From: Novosphingobium sp. NDB2Meth1
Lineage (GTDB): Bacteria; Pseudomonadota; Alphaproteobacteria; Sphingomonadales; Sphingomonadaceae
Direction: 5' to 3'
DNA: 64,000 nt
NCBI RefSeq assembly: GCF_900117425.1
Contig: NZ_FPEH01000015.1
Span: 496,001-560,000, forward strand
The notes under the pieces are model-generated. The model ran no database searches. It was not told the origin of the DNA and saw only the letters and a list, made by a program, of their open reading frames with translations. The position numbers and the translations under genes were made by a program. How positions within the stretch are numbered: position 1 is the stretch's first letter; the number at the start of each line of letters is the position of its first letter. Of this stretch, positions 55,294-62,981 are shown piece by piece.

Positions 55294-55450
55294 GACGGGT
55301 TCTGCCCGGCACGTGCCACATGAAATCCCTGAGGCTATAAGCAAATCCTTGGGGGCTGTCCCTGCCTTGGCCCTGGCCCCGGTACATGGTCCCCACCTGA
55401 CGTGAACGCGTCAGAGGATTCTCCTGGAAACGACCCATGGTGGTCCCGTC
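55294..55450 (+). ncRNA. ssrS: 6S RNA (ssrS), probable
   Basis: The interval between zapA and ygfA is the normal site of 6S RNA. GACGGG at 55294 can pair with CCCGTC at 55445-55450, CCACATG with CATGGTGG, and AATCCCTGA with TCAGAGGATT, giving a long, interrupted hairpin of about 157 bases. The centre holds a GC-rich open region (TTGGGGGCTGTCCC) as expected for the RNA polymerase mimic. Ends are inferred from pairing, not from promoter signals. Confidence 0.65.
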
Positions 55451-55489
55451 ACCCCCCGGCACGAAGCCTAAGTTCAAGCGAGACCGACG

Positions 55490-56077
55490 ATGAGCGCAGA
55501 CCCCGCTTCCGCCAAGGCGGCCCTGCGCAAAGCGTTGCGCGCCGCCCGGCGCGATCATGTTGCCTCCCTCGATCCGCGCGTGAAGGCGCTGCTGTTCAAG
55601 CGTCCGCCCTCCGCACTCGGCGCGCTGATCCCGCAGGGCGCGACCGTCGGCCTCTATGCCGCGATCGGAGACGAAGCGCCGACCCATGCCTACGCGGCCC
55701 ATTTCCACGAAGCCGGCCACAAGGTCGCCATTCCGTGGTTCGCCGCGCGCGAGGCACCGATGGAATTCCGTCACTTGGCCTCGCCGCACGTCGACGAACT
55801 GATGGAGTCCGGCCCCTGGCGCGCGCCGCAGCCGCTGCCCGATGCAGACAGTCTCGTGCCTGACGTCCTCTTCGTCCCGCTCGTCGGCTTCACGGCAACC
55901 GGCAGGCGCCTTGGCCAGGGCGGAGGGCACTATGACCGCTGGCTGGAAAAGTACCCCCACGTCCCAGCCATCGGCATGGCGTGGGACAGCCAGCTCGCAG
56001 AAGACCTGCCATTCGAGGCACATGACAGACCGCTCGCCGCAGTGGTAACCCCCACGCGCCTCTATCGCCCCTTTTGA
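55490..56077 (+). CDS. ygfA: 5-formyltetrahydrofolate cyclo-ligase
   Basis: Converts 5-formyl-THF to 5,10-methenyl-THF. The 195-residue protein has the N-terminal basic helix LRKALRAARRD, PWFAAREAPMEF and the C-terminal signature GRRLGQGGGHYDRWL. Downstream of 6S RNA, as in many proteobacteria. Confidence 0.92.
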   Translation: MSADPASAKAALRKALRAARRDHVASLDPRVKALLFKRPPSALGALIPQGATVGLYAAIGDEAPTHAYAAHFHEAGHKVAIPWFAAREAPMEFRHLASPHVDELMESGPWRAPQPLPDADSLVPDVLFVPLVGFTATGRRLGQGGGHYDRWLEKYPHVPAIGMAWDSQLAEDLPFEAHDRPLAAVVTPTRLYRPF

Positions 56078-56089
56078 GCGGAACCCCCA

Positions 56090-56314
56090 ATGGACGATCC
56101 CAAATCCTGGCAGCCGACATGGCGCAAACCCTTCGGCATTCTCGCGCTGATCCTGGCGCTGTTCGGCTATGCGCTGATCGTGGCGGGCCTCTCCGGCCCC
56201 ATCGGCAAGCTGCCGGTTCTGGCACAGACGCTGGTCTACGTGATTCTCGGCACAGTCTGGCTCCTGCCGCTGCGCCGCTTCCTGATCTGGATGGAAACCG
56301 GCCGTTGGGGTTGA
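56090..56314 (+). CDS. DUF2842 small membrane protein
   Basis: A 74-residue protein with two membrane helices (about 17-37 and 43-63) and the end LPLRRFLIWMETGRWG, features of DUF2842, found in alphaproteobacteria. It starts 12 bases after ygfA. Function unknown. Confidence 0.85.
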   Translation: MDDPKSWQPTWRKPFGILALILALFGYALIVAGLSGPIGKLPVLAQTLVYVILGTVWLLPLRRFLIWMETGRWG

Positions 56315-56405
56315 TTTGAAACGATTTTTACGAAACGCAAAATTTGCCGCTCTAGGGCGTTGACAGCCCGCAAGTCCCCCCCTAAATGCGGCGCTCCCAA
56401 GGCGA

Positions 56406-56482
56406 GCGGGTGTAGCTCAGTTGGTTAGAGTATCGGCCTGTCACGCCGAGGGTCGCGGGTTCAAGTCCCGTCACTCGCGCCA
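56406..56482 (+). tRNA. tRNA-Asp (GUC)
   Basis: A 77-base tRNA: acceptor GCGGGTG pairs with CACTCGC (one G-U), anticodon GTC in CCTGTCACG, T loop GTTCAAGT, encoded CCA at the end. Confidence 0.96.
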
Positions 56483-56494
56483 TTGGGAAGACGG

Positions 56495-56519
56495 AAAAGG
56501 CACCTTCGGGTGCCTTTTT
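56495..56519 (+). terminator. Strong intrinsic terminator after tRNA-Asp
   Basis: AAAAGGCACC, a TTCG tetraloop and GGTGCCTTTTT form a perfect stem with a T run, 12 bases after the tRNA. Confidence 0.9.
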
Positions 56520-56634
56520 CTTTGCCCACACTCCGCGTGCGCATGCGCCGCAAGCCCCCATTAACCAAACTTTATCGGCAGGCGTGCCAATCAGGTCCCG
56601 ACGGCGCGAGGGGCGCCGAGGGGCATTCGAACTG

Positions 56635-57099
56635 ATGTACAGAGCAGTCCTTCCGGCGATGGTCGTCGCAGGCGCACTCGCACCGGGCGCAGCGCATGCG
56701 GCAGGCGGCGTCCAGTTCGCCAGCGATGTCTTCGTGGAGCGCTTCCAGCCCGCCCCCGGCGGCCGCACCGCCCGCATCCTCGAACGCGCCGACCAGCTCC
56801 GCCCCGGCGACCGCGTGATCTTCGTCGTCAACTGGTCGGGCCGCAAGGACGGCGGCTTTACCGTCACCAATCCGCTCCCGCGCACGATCGCCTTTGCCGG
56901 CGGCGCGGATGGGGCGCAGGAAGTCTCGGTCGATGGCGGCCGCACCTGGGGCGCGCTCGAAGCCCTCACCGTGCGCGACGCCTATGGCCGCCAGCGCCAA
57001 GCCCATGCCGAGGACGTGACGCACTTGCGCTGGCGCATCCCGACCCAGCTCGCGCTCGCCGGCACCGGCCAGATGACCTGGCGCGGCGTGGTGCGCTGA
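56635..57099 (+). CDS. Exported hypothetical protein, DUF11-like
   Basis: A 154-residue precursor with a signal peptide ending APGAAHAAG. The mature part has beta-rich sequence with GDRVIFVVNWSGRKDGGFTV and NPLPRTIAF, which recalls the conserved-repeat (DUF11) fold of surface proteins. Family assignment is by resemblance only. It converges on bkdB, with a palindromic repeat between. Confidence 0.7.
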   Translation: MYRAVLPAMVVAGALAPGAAHAAGGVQFASDVFVERFQPAPGGRTARILERADQLRPGDRVIFVVNWSGRKDGGFTVTNPLPRTIAFAGGADGAQEVSVDGGRTWGALEALTVRDAYGRQRQAHAEDVTHLRWRIPTQLALAGTGQMTWRGVVR

Positions 57100-57130
57100 G
57101 GCGGAATTTCGCCGTCCCGCCCCCCCCCAA

Positions 57131-57206
57131 CCGCTCATGCTGAGCTTGTCGAAGCATCTTGCGCAGCTTATGCGGCAGCACCCTTCGACAAGCTCAGCAT
57201 GAGCGG
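57131..57206. repeat. REP-like palindrome, copy 3
   Basis: The best copy: 24-base arms starting at 57131 and ending at 57206 are exactly complementary (CCGCTCATGCTGAGCTTGTC begins the left arm). It lies between the convergent exported-protein gene and bkdB and may terminate both. Confidence 0.88.
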
Positions 57207-57229
57207 GATTGGGTATATCTTGGGGTCCG

Positions 57230-58519
57230 TCAATCCGCCAATAGCAGCACCGGCGTCTCGATCAGACGCTTCAGCGCCTGGATAAAGCTCGCCGCATCCC
57301 AGCCATCGACCACGCGGTGATCGCAGCTGATCGATACGTTCATCAGCTTGCGCTTGGCCACGCGTTCGCCGCCCATGCCATCGGGCACGAACATCGGCCG
57401 CTCGACAATCCGGTTCGGCCCGATGATCGCCACTTCCGGCCGATTGATCACCGGCGTCGTCGCCACGCCGCCCAGCGCACCAAGCGACGTCACCGTGATC
57501 GTCGAACCCGATAGCTCGCCAGAAGTGGCCGTCCCGCTCCGCGCCGCATCGGCCAATCGCGCGATTTCGCTGGCCAGCTGCCACAGGTTCCGGCCCTGCG
57601 CATCGCGGATCACCGGCACCATCAGCCCGCCCGGCGTCTGCGTCGCCATGCCGAGATGCACCGCGCCGTGCCGCGTCACCACGCCCGCCTCGTCGTCATA
57701 GCGGGCATTGAGCATCGGGAAGTCCGGCAGCGTCTTGCAGATCGCGGTGATCAGCAGCGGCAGCATCGTCAGCTTGGGCCTGATTGCACTTTGGGACCCG
57801 CGCGCCTCGTTCAGCTGCGCGCGCATCTCCTCGAGCGCGGTGACGTCGCATTCCTCGACATACGTGAAGTGCGGAATATGCCGCTTCGCCGCCGCCATGT
57901 TCTCGGCAATGCGGCGCCGCAGGCCGATCACCTTGACTGTCTCGTCCTTGCGCGCCGCACCCGCGGGGCGATAGCCGCCACCCGCATTGTAGGCGAGGAA
58001 CTGGTCGAGATCGGCATGCCGCACCCGGCCTTCTTCAGAAGGCTTCACTTGCCCCAGATCGATCCCCAGCGCCTCGGCCCGCGCGCGCACCGCCGGGCTC
58101 GCCAGCACCTTCATTGGACCGTGATCAAAGGGAATCCGTTCTTCAGACTGCACCATTAACGGCGCAGGCGCAGGCTCTTCTTCAATTGGCGCCGCTTCCA
58201 CAACCTCCGCTCGTCCTGAGCCTGTCGAAGGACCACTCAAAACCTCCGCGGCAGGCGCGGCAACCTCGGCCTCATCCCCCTCCGTCTCGATCACCACCAG
58301 CGGCGAGCCAATGGCGATCACATCGCCCACCTCGCCCGCCACCGAAATGATCTTGCCCCCCACCGGGCTTTCCATCTCGACCGTCGCCTTGTCGGTCATC
58401 AGGTCGGCGACGCGGCCGTCCTCGGCGACCACATCGCCCACCTTGACGTGCCACGCGACAATCTCGGCCTCGGCGATGCCTTCGCCGATATCGGGCAGGC
58501 GGAACGTGAAAGTACCCAT
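57230..58519 (-). CDS. bkdB: Branched-chain 2-oxoacid dehydrogenase E2
   Basis: Lipoamide acyltransferase core of the branched-chain ketoacid dehydrogenase. The 429-residue protein has one lipoyl domain (Lys44 in LMTDKATVE), an E3-binding domain (about 137-172), and the acyltransferase end SISCDHRVVDGWDAA. The linker carries GPSTGSGRAE (96-105), which is the translation of a half-copy of the REP-like repeat. Encoded four bases after bkdA2. Confidence 0.93.
   Translation of the reverse strand: MGTFTFRLPDIGEGIAEAEIVAWHVKVGDVVAEDGRVADLMTDKATVEMESPVGGKIISVAGEVGDVIAIGSPLVVIETEGDEAEVAAPAAEVLSGPSTGSGRAEVVEAAPIEEEPAPAPLMVQSEERIPFDHGPMKVLASPAVRARAEALGIDLGQVKPSEEGRVRHADLDQFLAYNAGGGYRPAGAARKDETVKVIGLRRRIAENMAAAKRHIPHFTYVEECDVTALEEMRAQLNEARGSQSAIRPKLTMLPLLITAICKTLPDFPMLNARYDDEAGVVTRHGAVHLGMATQTPGGLMVPVIRDAQGRNLWQLASEIARLADAARSGTATSGELSGSTITVTSLGALGGVATTPVINRPEVAIIGPNRIVERPMFVPDGMGGERVAKRKLMNVSISCDHRVVDGWDAASFIQALKRLIETPVLLLAD
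58207..58234. repeat. Half-copy of the REP-like element inside bkdB
   Basis: CGCTCGTCCTGAGCCTGTCG matches one arm of the intergenic palindromes. No second arm follows. It is in frame and adds about ten residues to the disordered linker of E2, where insertions are tolerated. Confidence 0.75.
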
Positions 58520-58523
58520 GGCG

Positions 58524-59555
58524 TCAGGCCTTCAGAAGACGATCAACGGCCTCGCCGATGCGGACCGGACCCGGAAAATATGCCCATTCGAGGCTGTGCG
58601 GATAAGGCGTGTCGAACCCGGTCACGCGTTCGATCGGGGCTTCGAGGTGATAGAAGCAATGCTCCTGCACCAGCGCCGAAAGCTCTGCGCCAAAACCGCC
58701 GGTGCGCGTCGCTTCATGGACGATGAGGCACTTGCCGGTCTTCTTCACCGAAGCCTCGATGGTCTCGATATCGAGCGGCACCAGCGTGCGCAGGTCGATG
58801 ATCTCGGCATCGACGCCCTTGTCGGCCAGCACCGCTTCGGCGACATGGACCATCGTGCCATAGGCGAGCACCGTCATCGCCTCGCCTTCGCGCACCACCC
58901 GCGCCTTGCCGAGCGGGATGCGGTAGTACCCTTCCGGCACTGCGCCATCCTTGTGACGCGACCACGGCTCGACCGGCTTGTCGTAGTACCCGTTGAACGG
59001 CCCGTTGTAGATGCGCTTGGGCTCGAAGAAGATCACCGGATCGTTGTCCTCGATCGCCGCGATCAGCAGCCCCTTGGCATCGTGCGGCGTCGACGGGATC
59101 ACCGTCTTCAGCCCCGCGACATGGGTAAACAGCGCCTCCGGGCTCTGGCTATGCGTCTGCCCGCCGAAGATACCGCCGCCGAACGGCGAGCGCACCGTGA
59201 TCGGCGCGGTATACTCGCCTGCCGAACGATAGCGCAGCCGCGCCGCTTCGGAGACCAGCTGATCAAGCCCCGGATAGATATAGTCGGCGAACTGGATCTC
59301 CGGCACGGGCCTGAGGCCATAGGCCCCCATCCCCACCGCCACGCCGATGATCCCGCACTCGCTGATCGGCGTATCGAACACCCGCGTGCGGCCATACTTC
59401 TTCTGCAGCCCCGCCGTCGCGCGGAACACGCCGCCGAAATAGCCGACATCCTCGCCCATCACGACGATATTGGCATCGCGCGCCATCATCACGTCGAGCG
59501 CGTCGTTGATCGCCTCGATCATGTTGAGCTTTTTCATGGAAAAGGTTTCGCTCAC
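58524..59555 (-). CDS. bkdA2: Branched-chain 2-oxoacid dehydrogenase E1 beta
   Basis: A 343-residue E1 beta subunit with MARDANIVVMGEDVGYFGGVFRAT start, RVFDTPISECGIIGVAVGMG, and FADYIYPGLDQLV. I chose GTG at 59555 because AAGGAGG lies seven bases before it and its distance to the first conserved residue is right; the upstream Met at 59783 would lie inside bkdA1. The C terminus is followed by bkdB. Confidence 0.92.
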   Translation of the reverse strand: MSETFSMKKLNMIEAINDALDVMMARDANIVVMGEDVGYFGGVFRATAGLQKKYGRTRVFDTPISECGIIGVAVGMGAYGLRPVPEIQFADYIYPGLDQLVSEAARLRYRSAGEYTAPITVRSPFGGGIFGGQTHSQSPEALFTHVAGLKTVIPSTPHDAKGLLIAAIEDNDPVIFFEPKRIYNGPFNGYYDKPVEPWSRHKDGAVPEGYYRIPLGKARVVREGEAMTVLAYGTMVHVAEAVLADKGVDAEIIDLRTLVPLDIETIEASVKKTGKCLIVHEATRTGGFGAELSALVQEHCFYHLEAPIERVTGFDTPYPHSLEWAYFPGPVRIGEAVDRLLKA

Positions 59556-59557
59556 GC

Positions 59558-60865
59558 TCAATCCTCCTTCCACTCGGGCCATTTGATACGCCGCTCGCGG
59601 ATCGCCTGCTCGCTCTGTTCCTTGAGGTGCCAGGGCAGCTCCTCGAACACGTCCTCGAACAGGGTGCGGAACGGATGGTGCAGGCCATGCCCCAGCACGC
59701 CATTGCCTTCCGCCGCCTTGGCCGCCGCCTTTACTTGCTCGGCCAGCTCCAGATCCATCGCCGCATGTGCCTCCGGCGTCCATTCGCCCAAAGCCTCCAG
59801 ATGCCGTGCCAGACGGTTGATCGGATCACCCAGCGGCCATTCGGTCCGCTCCGCCTGCGAGCGATATTGCCCCGGATCGTCCGACGTCGAATGCCCCTCC
59901 GCTCGGTACGTGAAGTGCTCGATCAGCGTAGGCCCGCCATTCGCCCGCGCCCGGTTCGCTGCCCAGCGCGTCGCCGCATAAACGGCCAGCGGATCGTTGC
60001 CGTCGACGCGCAGGCCAGCAATGCCATAGCCGATCGCCCGCGCCGCAAAGGTTGTCCGCTCGGCTCCGGCAAACCCCGAAAAGCTCGAAATCGCCCACTG
60101 GTTGTTGACGACGTTGAACACGACAGGCGCGTTGTAGACCGCGGCAAACGTCATCGCCGAATGGAAGTCGCCCTCCGCGGTCGAGCCCTCGCCCAGCCAG
60201 GCCGCGGCGATCCGCGTATCCCCCTTGATCGCGCTCGCCATCGCCCAGCCCACCGCCTGCGGATATTGCGTCGCGAGATTGCCCGAGATCGAGAAGAACG
60301 AAGCCTCGCGCGCCGAATACATGATCGGCAGCTGCCGGCCCTTCAGCTTGTCTGCCTTGTTCGAATAGATCTGGTTGATCATGTCGACCATCGGATAGCC
60401 ACGCGCGATCAGGATGCCCTGCTGGCGGTAGCTCGGGAAGACCATGTCGTCGCTGGCCAGCGCCATGGCCGGGGCAATCGATGTCGCCTCCTCGCCGGTG
60501 CACTTCATGTAGAAGCTGGTCTTGCCCTGCCGCTGCCCGCGGTACATCCGGTCGTCGAACGCCCGGGTCAGCGCCATCAGGCGCAGCATCCGCCGCAAAG
60601 TCTCGGGATCGAGCTTCGGGTCCCACGGCCCGACGGCGCGGTGGTCATCACCCAGCACCCGCACCAGATCGAGGCACAGCGGATGCGTCTCGCTCGCCGC
60701 GCAGCCCTCATCGGGCCGCGCCTGCGCGCCCGCTGCCGGTATCACCAGATGGCTGTAGTCAACCGCATCGCCGGGACGAAACTTCGGCTCGGGAACATGC
60801 AACTGAAGCGGCGGCAGATTGCTGCGGGCACCTTCGGTCATGCGCAAAACGCCTGCATCAGTCAC
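59558..60865 (-). CDS. bkdA1: Branched-chain 2-oxoacid dehydrogenase E1 alpha
   Basis: A 435-residue E1 alpha subunit, TPP-dependent, that decarboxylates branched-chain 2-oxoacids. Seen are GKTSFYMKCTGEEA, FPSYRQQGILIARG, AAWLGEGSTAEGDFH (TPP motif) and the phospho-loop region YRAEGHSTSDDPGQYR. Expected partner E3 could be the lpdA at 30398, since no E3 is in this operon. Confidence 0.93.
   Translation of the reverse strand: MTDAGVLRMTEGARSNLPPLQLHVPEPKFRPGDAVDYSHLVIPAAGAQARPDEGCAASETHPLCLDLVRVLGDDHRAVGPWDPKLDPETLRRMLRLMALTRAFDDRMYRGQRQGKTSFYMKCTGEEATSIAPAMALASDDMVFPSYRQQGILIARGYPMVDMINQIYSNKADKLKGRQLPIMYSAREASFFSISGNLATQYPQAVGWAMASAIKGDTRIAAAWLGEGSTAEGDFHSAMTFAAVYNAPVVFNVVNNQWAISSFSGFAGAERTTFAARAIGYGIAGLRVDGNDPLAVYAATRWAANRARANGGPTLIEHFTYRAEGHSTSDDPGQYRSQAERTEWPLGDPINRLARHLEALGEWTPEAHAAMDLELAEQVKAAAKAAEGNGVLGHGLHHPFRTLFEDVFEELPWHLKEQSEQAIRERRIKWPEWKED
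59563..59569 (-). promoter_or_regulatory. Ribosome binding site deciding the bkdA2 GTG start
   Basis: AAGGAGG is the strongest Shine-Dalgarno sequence I noticed in the window. It spans the last codons of bkdA1 and sets GTG 59555 as start. Confidence 0.75.
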
Positions 60866-60892
60866 TCCCGGCGCGCCTCCAGTCTGAGACGC

Positions 60893-60916
60893 ATTATTAG
60901 CTCATCGCATAATAAT
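60893..60916. promoter_or_regulatory. AT-rich inverted repeat ahead of bkdA1
   Basis: ATTATTA and TAATAAT arms with a ten-base spacer lie 28 bases upstream of bkdA1 in a strikingly AT-rich stretch between thyA and bkdA1. They could be an Lrp/BkdR-type operator or the core promoter. Inference only. Confidence 0.35.
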
Positions 60917-60940
60917 ATTACACGCCGCTTTCCGAGTCAA

Positions 60941-61909
60941 TCACACCGCCACGGGTGCGGCAATATGCGCCTGCGGGGCATAATCGGTCACCTCGAAGTC
61001 ATCGATCCGGTAGTCGAACATGCTCTCGGGACGCCGCACGATCTCGAGCTTGGGGCTCCCCTCCGGCACCCGCGCCAGCTGCGCTTCCACCAGCTCGGCA
61101 TGATTGAGATAGAGGTGCGTATCGCCCCCCATCCACACCAGCTCGCCCGGTTCCAGATCGCACTGCTGCGCCAGCATGCGAATGAACAGCGCCCCGCCCC
61201 ACAAGTTGAACGGCAGCCCGAGCGCCACATCGCAGCTGCGCTGATAGAGCAGCCCGGAAAGCTTCCCGTCCGCCACATGAAACTGGTAGGTCTTGTGGCA
61301 CGGAGGCAGCGCCATCTGCCCCAGCTCCGCCACGTTCCACCCCTCGACGATATGCCGCCGGCTCCCGGGGTTCTTCCTCAGGCTCTCGACCACCTCGGCC
61401 ACCTGGTTCACGCCAGAGGCGCGCCGCGCAAACAGGCCGTCGCCCGCCGGTTCATAGACCGGCCAGTCCGTCCACTGCTTCCCGTAGACCGGCCCCAGAT
61501 CGCCCCAAGCCTCGGCAAAGGCGTCATCCGCGACGATCCGCGCCGAAAAGTCCTTGCGGCTGATCTCCTCACCGGTCTCGCGCCGATAGCGATCCAGCGG
61601 CCAGTCGGTCCAGATCTCCACCCCTTGTGCGCAAAGTTCGCGGATATTGGTCCGCCCGGTCAGAAACCACAGAAACTCGCGCGTCGCCGTCTTCCAGTAG
61701 ACCCGCTTGGTCGTCAGCAGCGGCATTGCCCCGTCCGCCAGATCGAACCGCAGCTGCGCGCCAAACACGCTGCGCGTCCCCACCCCGGTGCGGTCCACCC
61801 GCTCGTCGCCCTGCTCCCAGATGCGCCGCATCAGGTCGAGGTACTGCTCTTCGGGATGCCCCGCACGTGCTGGCTGCGAGACTCGGCTTGCGGAAAGGAC
61901 ACTGGCCAT
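60941..61909 (-). CDS. thyA: Thymidylate synthase
   Basis: Methylates dUMP to dTMP. The 322-residue protein has the catalytic Cys204 in LPPCHKTYQF, the phosphate-binding Arg pair in GSRRHIVEGWN, and QRSCDVALGLPFN. It is longer than the usual 264 residues, with an N-terminal extension and loop insertions near 105-135 and 150-165. Full motifs are intact. tmk, the next enzyme in dTTP synthesis, lies elsewhere at 15994. Confidence 0.94.
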   Translation of the reverse strand: MASVLSASRVSQPARAGHPEEQYLDLMRRIWEQGDERVDRTGVGTRSVFGAQLRFDLADGAMPLLTTKRVYWKTATREFLWFLTGRTNIRELCAQGVEIWTDWPLDRYRRETGEEISRKDFSARIVADDAFAEAWGDLGPVYGKQWTDWPVYEPAGDGLFARRASGVNQVAEVVESLRKNPGSRRHIVEGWNVAELGQMALPPCHKTYQFHVADGKLSGLLYQRSCDVALGLPFNLWGGALFIRMLAQQCDLEPGELVWMGGDTHLYLNHAELVEAQLARVPEGSPKLEIVRRPESMFDYRIDDFEVTDYAPQAHIAAPVAV

Positions 61910-61997
61910 GGAACAAGCCTAATCGCTCATCTCCCGCATGACCAGCAGCGCCCCCATGCCGTCCACCAACCTATCGGTCCGAAGGCAAGATTCTTGC

Positions 61998-62018
61998 AAA
62001 AAGGGTGCTTGCCACCCT
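61998..62018 (-). terminator. Terminator-like hairpin upstream of thyA
   Basis: On the minus strand AGGGTG, a five-base loop and CACCCT are followed by TTTTT. It lies about 90 bases before thyA with no minus-strand gene upstream, so it may be a leader attenuator or a chance hairpin. Confidence 0.4.
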
Positions 62019-62079
62019 CAAATCCCCCGCCTATAGCGCGCCCCTGCCTCGGAGCCGGCTTGCCGGCAGCCCGATCGGT

Positions 62080-62156
62080 CGGGGAGTAGCTCAGCCTGGT
62101 AGAGCACTGTCTTCGGGAGGCAGGGGCCGGAGGTTCGAATCCTCTCTCCCCGACCA
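62080..62156 (+). tRNA. tRNA-Pro (CGG)
   Basis: A 77-base tRNA with acceptor CGGGGAG pairing CTCCCCG, anticodon CGG in the loop TTCGGGA, D loop AGCCTGGTAGAG and encoded CCA (62154-62156). Confidence 0.96.
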
Positions 62157-62288
62157 CTTCAAGTTCAAGGGAAAGCAGCGCGGATTGGCACGGCGTCTGA
62201 TTGCGCGCAATCTCTGGCCCATCTCCACACGATCTGCACAATGCGCGGGCATGGGACGCTGCCCTTCCCCTGCCGCAGAGACGCAGCC

Positions 62289-62981
62289 ATGCACAACGCC
62301 CTTGTCCTGATCGCCGAAGACGAGCCGGAAATCGCCCGCATCCTCGATTCCTACTTCACCGCGGGTGGCTTCCGCACAGTCACCGCCGCTGATGGCGAGA
62401 CCGCGTTGATGCATCACGCCATGCTGCGCCCCGATCTCGTGCTGCTCGATGTGCAGATGCCGCGCAGGGACGGCTTTGCGGTGCTGGTCGAACTGCGCCG
62501 CCGCGGCAACACGCCGGTGATCATGGCGACGGCCCGCGCCGAAGACCTCGACAAGCTCTCAGCGCTCGAGATCGGTGCCGACGACTACGTGGTCAAACCG
62601 TTCAACCCCAAGGAAGTCGTCGCCCGTGCCCGCGCCGTCCTGCGCCGCACCAGCGGGGCGATGGGCGAGCCTGGCGTGCTGCGCGTCGGCCCGCTCGAAA
62701 TCGATACGGCCTCCTATCTTGTCAGCGTCACCGGCGAGGAGCCGCCGCGCCGCCTCGACCTCACCCTCACCGAATACCGTCTGGCCGAACATCTGGCCCG
62801 CGCCCCGCGCCGCGTCTTCACGCGCGGCGAACTGGTTGATGCCTGCATGCCCGGCAGCGACGCGCTCGAACGCACGGTCGACAGTCACGTCAGCAATCTG
62901 CGCCGCAAGCTCGAACAGGCCGGCGCCAGCGGCCTCATCCGAGTCGTTCGCGGCATCGGCTACCGGCTGATGGGCGAATGA
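62289..62981 (+). CDS. OmpR-family response regulator (BaeR/AdeR-like)
   Basis: A 230-residue regulator with receiver (Asp54, AEDEPEIARI acidic pocket, Lys in VVKPFNPKEVV) and a winged-helix DNA-binding domain (about 135-228; LTLTEYRLAEHLARAPRRVFTR is split here as separate helices). The start at 62289 (MHNALVLIAED) is preferred over 62241. It overlaps the downstream kinase by ATGA. BaeR/AdeR relatives control efflux pumps; the target is not in the window. Confidence 0.9.
   Translation: MHNALVLIAEDEPEIARILDSYFTAGGFRTVTAADGETALMHHAMLRPDLVLLDVQMPRRDGFAVLVELRRRGNTPVIMATARAEDLDKLSALEIGADDYVVKPFNPKEVVARARAVLRRTSGAMGEPGVLRVGPLEIDTASYLVSVTGEEPPRRLDLTLTEYRLAEHLARAPRRVFTRGELVDACMPGSDALERTVDSHVSNLRRKLEQAGASGLIRVVRGIGYRLMGE

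Noticed and set aside
59627..62089. 820-residue open frame on the plus strand across bkdA1 and thyA
   Set aside because: It is antisense to two well-supported genes and its residues are Arg/His/Pro-rich, the usual shadow in GC-rich DNA.
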